The notes under the pieces were generated by a model, which was not told where the DNA came from, searched no databases, and saw only the letters and a list, made by a program, of their open reading frames with translations. Positions 55,791-64,000 of a DNA stretch of 64,000 nt are shown piece by piece (within the stretch, counting starts at the first letter, position 1; every line of letters starts with the position of its first letter). The DNA comes from Ophiosphaerella korrae (lineage: Eukaryota; Ascomycota; Dothideomycetes; Pleosporales; Phaeosphaeriaceae). A program made the translations under genes and the position numbers. The stretch spans positions 89,629-153,628 of the forward strand of contig JALNQF010000108.1 of assembly GCA_028456385.1 (NCBI GenBank), given 5' to 3'.

Positions 55791-58285
55791 ATGGGGATAT
55801 CTTGGCTGTGGTGAAGGAGAAGTGTCGGTTTGGGACTAGCTCGCTGGCACCCGATTGTACATAGCTAGACCGTCGCTACACCTACCACCCTAACAGGTCA
55901 TGTTCCCTACTTCTGTATTGTCTTTCAAGATCTCTTTAGATTAGAAATCTCGTCAAATTTGAACTTAAACCCGCTTGGCTTGTTCGTCACTTGCACTACC
56001 TTGGAACATGTAATGTCCTGGAAAGGGTTGATTGTTGGTTGTTAGCTTAGGAAAAACCATATACCCACGCACTACCTTAGACGCTTTTACCGACAAATAT
56101 TTTCATATATCAGATCAAATAGTGAACACAGGACAGTTGAGACGCAACAACCAAACTTGACGTGAGCCTACCCAGGAGCCCATTCTAGATGGCTATACGT
56201 AAACCAGGATCGGTTACGCGTTTTTTGGTCTTAGGATTATAGGGTAAACTATTTATTGTATACTTTTAGTGCTAGTATCATGTTAAGCAATCGTATCACT
56301 TTTTGACTTGAGTGATTTCGGGAGTAAAGTTGAATGATACCAGCTTACTTGATCCCCCCCCCTCCATATTCTTCTTATTCTTCTTTACTTCTTTACTTCT
56401 TTATCTTATTTTCGGACTGTGCATTCCACCAGCCCGACGCCAATATCTGCCAGCGTCCCAACCCCATCTCAGCCCTATTTATGACAAGATAGAAAGCTGT
56501 TTAACCTGTTTTTTTTATATTTTCTTTTTCTTTCATTTTTACTCACATAGATGCTCTCTTGATTTCTTTATGCTTCTTCGCTACATATCTAATATAATAT
56601 AAGAAATCAATGGTAACGAAGACGGCCTCGTTGAAGCGGTAATCACGCCTATCTTCCTATTAGCGATGGAAAGAAAGAGTACTTTGAAGAAAGACTAAAA
56701 CTTGTAATAGTAGCTCTCTATAACCGGGGAGCTGATGTAGGAAAGAAATTACACTGCAGCGGCACGTTTTATATTAACCCTTTCGATGATATTATGTGTG
56801 GTGAATACCAAGGTAGCGTAAGTCACGAAAGATAGAATTGTACCCACATCCACTAGCCGCTTTCCCTTCTTCACACTCATCTCCCCTTCCTCCTCCTCAT
56901 ATTGATTTTTCTTCTTCTTCTTCTTCTTTTGTACTTCTTCTTCGTTCTCGCCTTCTTTATCCTCTTTTCTGAGGGTATATTCTGCCAGAGTGGCGCAAAT
57001 ATCTGCATGTGTTGCTACCTAATCCCGGCATCATCCGTAATGATATAGAATGTTTAAGCGTTTAAACCTGTAGATGGCCTAAGGTACAATCAGGTACCAC
57101 TTACAGGAATGATCACCGCAATTTACCCAACTATCTTTTCAGGCCAATTCCCTCGCCGGCTTTGAGGACCTACCACTATGTTATACTCGTATTTCGTACT
57201 GCTTTGACCTGAAAAGACATATGGTGACATGGTAAAGCTATAATCACAATCAGCATATAGCCTAAGGATAGTACCTATAGCTATCGTAACTGATCTGAGA
57301 TAAGGGAATAAGATACAACCTATAATAAAGAAAACCATGTTCCTAGTGGGCGATTATAATAAATAACACAGTATAAAGTTTTATACTCAGACAGCTTGGA
57401 TTGCTTCTGTTGTTGGAATTCTAATGACATTTTCCGCTCTCCATCTCACGTGTGTTTGTCCTCATTGTTTCGTTGGCTAATAGCTATTTTGCGATGCACC
57501 TACCCTGCATCAGGCTCGGCAAGTCATTTCTCGACTAATACACTTATTGGAGTGATGAATTAAGAGCGAAGGAGTCGAAATACGAGCGGTGTGACCTGGA
57601 GAAACAAATATAGATCTGCGACATATTGCACCTAAGCAATGTAACATAACCGACTCATAAAGGTGCAAGCAGTTTAAGTTTGCAATCTCTCTATGTATGG
57701 GAGGATCGTGAGCAGATCATCTATGACCTTACCTAGGTATCCACATATTGCTTTGCTACTCAGCTACTTCATCTAAATAGGCAATTGATGTGCACTTCGG
57801 CACATCAAAACATCTGAAAGTGGAACTTCGTATCCACTCCACTGTGTATTGTAACTTTCCTAGGCACATGGCTTACCACATGCTGTTCAGGCGCCCTGGG
57901 GCTGCGTACACGCTAGCCAAGGGATGATCCAATAACATGACGCCAGCACCTACTAAGGTAAGCAGGCGTGCCGTCTGTCCTGCAATCAACATTTCAAGTT
58001 ACTAACTTGGCCAAATCTACTTATATTGGACCCGATTTAATCAGGGAAAGTATCAGCAGATCTACAATGCTGACAGTGGAGACTGCCTTGGGGGATTACC
58101 TGCATATTGTTGGCGGCTTAGCTGTAATACAAGGCTTATGATTGCGGGCTATCGGCTCAAGCTCTCGGAGTAAAAAGCGAGTATAAAAAGCATCATAGTC
58201 TCCTTGCCATTCTATTCTGGCACCTTTGACTTCCAGCCTGCGTTCTCAAAACTCATCTCAGCAACCACCTTCACTCGCCACTACA
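55791..58285. other. Intergenic, low-complexity tracts, no gene recognised
   Basis: Contains a CT/TTC-rich stretch at about 56365-56410 and a (TTC)n tract at about 56907-56945. AT-rich sequence near 56240-56320 may be a further R2 remnant. A 96-codon frame at 56312-56602 is a by-product of the TTC/CTT repeats. Confidence 0.4.
58182..58188 (+). promoter_or_regulatory. TATA box of the small secreted peptide gene
   Basis: TATAAAA 98 bases upstream of the ATG at 58286, leaving a leader of about 65 bases. Confidence 0.6.
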
Positions 58286-58571
58286 ATGAAGTTCCTTGTG
58301 GTTTTATCTGCCCTCATCGCCATCGCAATGGCAGCGCCCTCCACTGATGCTCCCGCATTGGATTTGATGGAAAAGAGGTGCCTTGGCCGTGGTGGTATGT
58401 GCTCCCCACAACATATTCTTCTATGACATTCTCTAACGACAACTGATGCATCATACGTGTATGGTCTAAACTAACTTTCGCATTTGAATAGTTCCAACCA
58501 ATGATTTCAGACAATGCTGCACTGGGCAGGGTTATGCGGACAGGGGTTGCTTGTGCACGGTCTGCTCCTAG
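58286..58571 (+). CDS. Small secreted cysteine-rich peptide precursor with KR processing site
   Basis: Exons 58286-58394 and 58492-58571 (GTATGT...TAG intron of 97 nt, phase 1) give a 62-residue precursor. Residues 1-17 form a clear signal peptide (Met-Lys-Phe-Leu-Val-Val-Leu...Ala-Met-Ala-Ala). A short acidic propeptide ends in Glu-Lys-Arg at 29-31, a classic Kex2 site. The predicted mature peptide is only 31 residues but has six cysteines in the order C-x12-CC-x9-C-x-C-x2-C, which implies three disulfides. The intron falls within the mature part, and both exons contribute cysteines, which argues the splice model is right. No family is recognised; a candidate effector, antimicrobial peptide or signalling peptide. 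An AT-rich repeat-poor neighbourhood and a TATA box suggest regulated expression. Confidence 0.8.
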
Positions 58572-60594
58572 ATACCTAGGTAGCCAGAGTTGCTACTCTG
58601 AAAAGGCCTTTATGAGCCTCAAACTCGGGAGGACTTGACATAAATATTAGATACCTCCAATAAGAAAGTATACAACGGCCTTCCTTCATTTCCCATCACA
58701 CAGTGACGCTTTTCAGTTGTATTATTGAGCAAGATTCTTTCGATTGCCACTCATATTTCTAATCTCAGTGGCAACACCAAGGGTTTTATAACACCATACC
58801 TGCGTCACAAGTGTAACATAAGAATAGGTCTTTTGTCTCGCTTTGATAAGAATTAGCTGTTTTGGTGAGCAAATGCCTATTAATCAAGTCAAATAAACTT
58901 TTTTTTTTACTTCAATACATCCCTTTTGTTGCGTGTGCTCTTTCTCTCGTGTGTTTGAACTTGGTTTCATCTGAGCAATGAAGCAAAAGGGGTCGTGAGA
59001 GCCGAATTGAGTGCATGATCAACATCTTTCGAGGTAAGGCTAAAGAAAAGATCTTTCGATGAATTTCGAAAACTAGACTCGGAAAATTCTTCACCGTGTT
59101 TGGTAAGAATTTGCCGGGCAGCCAAGGCTTAAGCGCATAGTTTCTCAGTTTGATTCTGTAATTTGATTGATATCTACTTGCTAGAATTCAGTGGATACAA
59201 TTGCCGCATTTGGAATTGAAACAGCACAATGCACTCCGGCCTCCAGAAAGAAACTGGATCGAATTTAACGATTGTTCCCGCGCATTATCCAAGCATCTAA
59301 GCCGCATTTCGCTTGACTGTCCTGCTAAAGTCAATATTTACAGCTTTCCAGGCAAGTCATCGTCGTGTTTCCCCATCCACATCGGCAAATGCCCCTATCT
59401 CGCGAAGTTGTGTATGCGGCCGCCAACCACCCAAGCTTCCATTCTCCGCTCGATCTTCACGTATGTGATCTCGGCTGATCGCACTCGAGTCCCATACCGC
59501 CACTCTTCCGTTTTTGAAAATTCTCACGTGGTTAGCTCGTGCTTGCCAATTGCCTTTAGCCTCAGTTCGCTGATGCGCGTGAAACATTTGGCCGCCAAGG
59601 AGATGCTGAGTTTTCACTTTGGCAGGCAAAAAGATGTATCAGCAATTAGCCATATACAAGGTTTGGCCGCATCTTATGAAATATGCTTACTGTTTTGGAC
59701 TTCCCCAAGGTTTCCGGGCCAAAAAGGACTTTTAAATATATTTCCGGCTTTGTTCGGATTTCTCCAACGGCAGCGAGAAACCCCCTATACACTACTTCTG
59801 GTGCCGCTATTGCAATAAAACATGGATGGGGGTCCTATTTGCGTTAATAAATGAGGTTTTAATTTTGGAAAGGACAATGCAAGCGTTACCTTTGTATCCC
59901 AGGCGGTGGTCCATTTGAACGCAATCTCACGGAATTTTTTGCTCAATCTTCGAAGGAGTTGGTCAAGGTGAAGACAATTGCGAGTATGTAGTATTGATGA
60001 CAACAGAGAGTTGGTTTGTAACTGTGGGCTACTGGCATTAATCGACATTAAATAAAACACCTGATTCCGCCGAAAGGCACCGTTCTATACCTTACTTTGT
60101 ATAGCCGGGCAACGTGAAGCCCGAGTACCGATCTACTAACAGCTTTCTCGGTCTTGGCTTCTCTACATCTAGAGTTTTGACGGGGCAATGGCTTTAAATG
60201 AAGGGATCTAACTTCCAGAATAGAGCGCAAACCTTCCCTTGTTGAGATTTCGTAGCCCTACCGAGCAGGTAGAAGCGATCAAGATGGGCGTGCCGGGTTT
60301 GTAAGGCGGTACCGAGGTGGACGGCCGCAACGCCCGCTCCGAACGCCAAAGTAGCAACCAAACATGAGGTGTCGCAAGAAATCAATGATCCTTGCAAGGG
60401 ATCAACGATCTTCGGCACAGTACGAAGCTCTACAACCGGAGCTAAGATCAGATGAGCACGGAACCTGAACGGAACAGGAGGAACTAAAAGATCCGGTAAT
60501 CTCACGCAGATAGTGTGGCTCACCGCCTAGTGCCCACCCCCACCTAAATCCCACTTTCTGCCATCTTGGCCCAAAAAGAGATGAGGTTATTATA
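58572..60594. other. Intergenic, no gene supported
   Basis: A 205-codon frame (59201-59818) lacks an ATG near its start and overlaps a 90-codon antisense frame. A 109-codon minus frame (60194-60523) also lacks an ATG. Neither shows a family motif. GC content drops sharply after about 60590. Confidence 0.4.
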
Positions 60595-61108
60595 GGCTCT
60601 ACAGTAGTTATTATCGCGAGATTTTTTGGAGTAGTAATCTTAGAAGCTATAAGTATATATTGTACAATTTACTTATAGTTTAAAGCGTTCTAGGAGGTTG
60701 ATATTACAGCTGCGAGTTAACTTTGGCGGCGCTAGCGTACTACCGCCCACCACCTCTTTAGCAGCATCAAGTTGATTGCGTATAACTCTAGTAACTTAAG
60801 AGCCTTTACAAGCTTTTTAAGTCGCTTTTTTAGCTATCTTAGCATTATTCTAGAGTTGTCTTTTAGCTTCGCGCGCTAGTTAAGCCTCTGCGCGCTTATA
60901 AGCTTTTTAAGCTATTGCAGCGTCGTAGGTAGCCTTAGCTACTACGCGATTTTAGCGGCGCTCCTCTATTAACATAGCCTTGTCAGCTTTCTATTACTCT
61001 CTAGCCTTAATATCCTCTACTTTCTAGAGTTGTAGCTTAGCTATATTAGCCTACTTTTAAGCCTTATGCTTGCGCGTATCTCTTACCTTGTTTAGCGACT
61101 AAAACACT
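60595..61108 (-). mobile_element. RIP-degraded tail of a pogo/Fot1-type DDE transposase gene
   Basis: Minus-strand translation of about 61050-60673, ignoring frequent TAG/TAA codons, gives Ala/Lys/Arg/Glu-rich helical sequence. It ends in Ala-Pro-Pro-Lys-Leu-Thr-Arg-Ser...Asn-Ile, resembling the C-terminal tail I know from fungal pogo-like transposases, and a stop at 60675-60673. Stops are mostly TAG/TAA where CAG/CAA would be expected. The upstream catalytic region is absent or displaced by the neighbouring LTR. Confidence 0.55.
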
Positions 61109-61113
61109 ACTCC

Positions 61114-61277
61114 TGTCACGCTGCAGGCCGCAGTAGGCCGCAGCTGCGCAAAGCGCAAGACAAGGGCGAGGGCCCTTAGGCAATATATACTGTTCTACTC
61201 CTGTATTCAACGTTGTTGAATACTCGGTTACCTTTTTGGGTTTGTTTGGCGCAGTGGAGTAGAGCTGCTACATAACA
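61114..61277 (+). mobile_element. Solo LTR with perfect 5-bp target duplication
   Basis: 164 bases from TGTCACG to ATAACA, flanked by ACTCC at 61109-61113 and 61278-61282. It is similar along its length to the reverse complement of 32146-32301, including the GAGGGCCCTT...CAATATA...CTGTTCTAC core. It is much less AT-rich than its surroundings, so it arrived after the host region decayed. Confidence 0.88.
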
Positions 61278-61564
61278 ACTCCTCTATTATATTTAGTAAG
61301 CGCTTTAAGCGCTAGAGGCTTACCTTACTAGTAGCGCTTCTTCTTATTAGATAGAGCACTACGTAGGCTTTTAACTTTATATTTAAGTAGAGAGTTTTAT
61401 ATAGAGATCTTATAGACTATATAGCTAAGTTATAAAGCGTTTTTTGTTACGACTATAACAAGAGAAAGTTAGATAGAGCCAATTAGCCCTACTATAGAGG
61501 ATAACGACAATGCATATAACTTATAGGGGAACGAACTTAATTAGGAAGCTAACTACAATAGAGA

Positions 61565-61676
61565 CACGTAATAAATTCGTAAATTCGCGATCTTAGCAAA
61601 TACAAAGTCGCAAAGCTAACACGTAATAAATTTATAAATTCGCGATCTTAGTAAATACAAAGTCGTAAAGCAGCTA
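61565..61676 (+). repeat. 55-bp tandem duplication with C-to-T differences
   Basis: Units 61565-61619 and 61620-61676 are near identical. Every substitution I see is C to T or G to A, and two of them convert CA to TA, the RIP-preferred context. Confidence 0.85.
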
Positions 61677-61689
61677 AGAAGGTAGAAGT

Positions 61690-63070
61690 ATATAGTTAGT
61701 AATAATACGCATTATTAGGATAGTATTAGCAATTTAATCTCTAACCTAGAACGCTAATACTTAACATTGTACACATAAATCAACTATTATTTATAGTTAT
61801 TACTAATTACAATATAAGCTTTTATTATTACCTCTTAATCTACTAATACTATAGAAAGGCTATCTTGTAGTTAACGACGAGAGGCCTATTATACTTTACT
61901 AATTTAGACATTAGAAGAAGTAATGCGTAAGTAGCGTATAGTCTAGCTAATATAATAGTAGAAAGTTTAACTAAGAAAGGAGTTAAGGCACTCCTAAGTA
62001 GTTATAAGTTAGATAATACTATATAGAAAGTAATTAAAGACTACCTAAACAACTTAATCTTAGAGAAAGAAGATATAAAAATAGTAATTAACGCCTTAGA
62101 AACATAGAATAAAGAACTATAAGACTACGCAAAATAAAATAAAGCCTAGATTAAAGCTATTATAGAATAATAAAACTAGATAGAATAAATTACCTAGAGA
62201 CTAGAAATAAGTATAATAAAGAAGCTACCTAAGATACTTGTACTTAAAAAGTTTAATAGAATAAGAGAAAAATTAAGACTCTTTATAGTATTAGTACAAC
62301 TTTAGATTAATATATAAGTACTATACTTTAATAGAGAAGATAAGAAAGTAATCTATATTAGAATATATCTTAAAGAAAATATAATAAGATAGTTTAAGCC
62401 TTACTAGATAGATTATACAATATATACCTTAGGAACGTAGAAAGATAAAATAAAAGCTATCTTTAGAAGTTATAAATACTTTACTAAATAAATAAAAGTA
62501 GTATTTAGAGATATAGATATTACTTAATAAGCTAAAGAAAGGCTTAAGAAGCTTATATAAAACAAGAGTGTTCCTAAGTATATATTATAGTTTAAGTAAC
62601 TATTACAAAATATAGAATAGAATAAGTTAGCTCTAATATTATAATTTAAACAAGGGTTAAATTTAAAAATCTAATACAAAATAATTTATATAAAGAAACT
62701 AAAGATACTAGAAGCTCTAAAATAATAGGTAATATAAATAGATAATAATTTTTTATTAAACTAAGCTACTAGTTAGTTAGAGGCGTTGTAGTAAGAGTAT
62801 AGAGGGTTAAGTTATAGTAAAGGGTATAGTAATAGATAGAGTAATTACTAACTACTTTATAACAAGTCTCCTATCGTCGACTACAGTAACCCTTCGGGGG
62901 TGTTAGTAGATTAAAAGGTAATAACAAAAGCTCGTGTAGTAATTAGTAATAACTAGGAATAATAGTTAATTTGTTTATATAATATTAAGTATTAGCGTTC
63001 TAGGTTAGAGATTAGATTACTAATATTATCTAATAATACCACATCTTTGTTAACTATATACTTATACTAA
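61690..63070 (+). mobile_element. RIP-degraded retroelement gag region bounded by inverted arms
   Basis: Arms of about 170 bases, at 61690-61860 and 62897-63070, are reverse complements and share a GTATTAGCGTTCTAGGTTAG-like core. Between them, plus-strand translation of about 62000-62760, passing through many TAG/TAA codons, reads as a Ty3/gypsy Gag-like protein: a Lys-Phe...Arg-X-Lys-Leu-Arg segment, then Lys-Glu-Arg-Leu-Lys-Lys-Leu, then Gln-Phe-Lys-Gln-Leu-Leu-Gln-Asn, as expected of a capsid domain. No reverse transcriptase was seen inside the arms. The element is inactive. Confidence 0.6.
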
Positions 63071-63190
63071 TCTATTTACTAATATAATAGATTACCTTAA
63101 TCTATTTATACGTAACTATAGATTACTTTAATCTATTAGTGGCGTATTATAGATTACTCCTAATCTATTTATACGTAACTTAGATTACTA
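63060..63190 (+). repeat. Tandem palindromic satellite
   Basis: About three units, each holding TAGATTAC-N-TTAATCTA-like inverted halves followed by TTTATACGTAACT. Each unit can fold on itself. Confidence 0.7.
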
Positions 63191-64000
63191 CTACGTGTCC
63201 TAATTATAAGTAGTTTCTTAATTAAAGTCGTTACCCTACTCGTCCTATACTTGTTAGTATCTAAGTTAAGATAATTAGTTTTATCTTAATTTCTCTTGTT
63301 ACACCTATAATACTATCTCCCCCTCTAGGTAGATTCTAGTTTTATCTATCCTAGGCTAAGAGTTATTAATCCTATTCTTTATCGATATTAAGTTCTTTAT
63401 CCTCCCCTTATACCTACTAAATCTACCTTTGTTATCTTTAATTAGTAGATTGCGTATTACGCTATATTATAGCTATATTTCCTTATTCTTATTATAATCC
63501 TCTAATCCTCTTATAGATTATATTTCTTTAAAAGTTATAGTAAAGCTTATAAGGCGTATTATTTATATTAATACTTAGGCGTCTATAACCTTTTGTTATA
63601 ATACTAAGTAGTAAGTAAGCTGTTATATTGCACGCGATTAGGGCTAGGCAATGCAGCGTAGTAGAACCACGTAACTATTTAGTAGTAAACACTCTAAGAG
63701 TAAACGCTCTAGAACGAAGCGCTCTAGAGCGGAACGCTCTAGAATAAGCGCTTAGGAATAAACGCTAGATAGTAAGTATATAGGAACGTCGATAGACCTT
63801 AAGACTATTATGTTTAATCTTCTTTACCTCTTATCTTAAATAGAGTATTACAACTAATACTTTAATTAGATTCTAATCTACCTATTAATACTTATATACC
63901 CGTAATACTCTAATAAGAACTAACTATTAATTAAGTTAAGTAAACTAACTTGTTTATTAACCTCGCCCGTCTTATAGAAGCCTACTTACCCTCGTTACCC
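63191..64000. other. AT-rich degraded repeat sequence, no gene
   Basis: Dense in TA dinucleotides and stop codons in all frames. Apart from the minisatellite at 63686-63770, nothing is recognised. It probably continues as a TE-derived AT isochore beyond the window. Confidence 0.6.
63686..63770 (+). repeat. Minisatellite of about 14 bp
   Basis: About six imperfect units around AACGCTCTAGA; several units carry the palindromic CTCTAGAG core. Confidence 0.75.

Noticed and set aside
56312..56602. 96-codon frame rich in Phe/Leu/Ser
   Set aside because: Produced by CTT/TTC low-complexity tracts.
59201..59818. 205-codon frame near the AT-rich boundary
   Set aside because: Starts without ATG, overlaps an antisense frame, and has no recognisable motif.

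Overview
The window is nuclear DNA of a filamentous ascomycete, most likely a Dothideomycete of the Pleosporales type. This is inferred from 45-65 nt GT-AG introns, HET-domain genes, a Zn2Cys6 regulator beside an MFS pump, the GH67/GH7 enzymes, and AT-rich TE relics with C-to-T decay typical of repeat-induced point mutation (RIP). I could not run a database search, so species and orthology are not established. Most gene models were rebuilt by hand from open frames, splice consensus and frame continuity.

Layout. 1-250: tail of an unidentified gene. 1.1-2.4 kb: F-box protein. 2.4-4.5 kb: repeats. 4.5-9.6 kb: a divergent pair, a four-exon MFS transporter (-) and a Zn2Cys6 regulator (+), sharing a promoter with many CGG triplets. 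10-13.3 kb: repeat, then an ankyrin protein with an apparently frameshifted N-terminus. 14.1-19.5 kb: GH67 alpha-glucuronidase and an aldehyde dehydrogenase. 20.2-31.8 kb: accessory block with a HET protein, a 1299-residue kinase-HET fusion and a 711-residue kinase. The two kinases share an unrecognised N-terminal module. 31.8-38 kb: repeats nested in one another around a five-exon PTR2/POT peptide transporter. 38.1-40.3 kb: secreted dipeptidyl peptidase 5. 41.6-46.9 kb: a dense housekeeping block of Bub3, GPN2 (with a GC-AG intron), a CHMP7-like ESCRT-III protein and a complex I ESSS-type subunit. 47-51.2 kb: two decayed genes and a foldback element. 54.3-55.8 kb: GH7 cellobiohydrolase without a CBM. 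58.3 kb: a tiny secreted peptide with a KR processing site and six cysteines. 60.6-64 kb: AT-rich graveyard with a DDE transposase tail, a solo LTR, gag-like remains and satellites.

How it fits together. GH67, GH7, DPP5 and the peptide transporter suit a plant-degrading saprotroph or pathogen that digests xylan, cellulose and protein outside the cell and imports the products. The HET/kinase block looks like a fungal allorecognition or cell-death locus and is the best candidate for an undescribed system: a kinase-HET fusion beside a HET-less kinase with the same N-terminal module. The repeats are informative: two solo LTRs have perfect 5-bp target duplications, a TA-flanked MITE sits inside an older repeat, and one repeat family occurs in permuted order.
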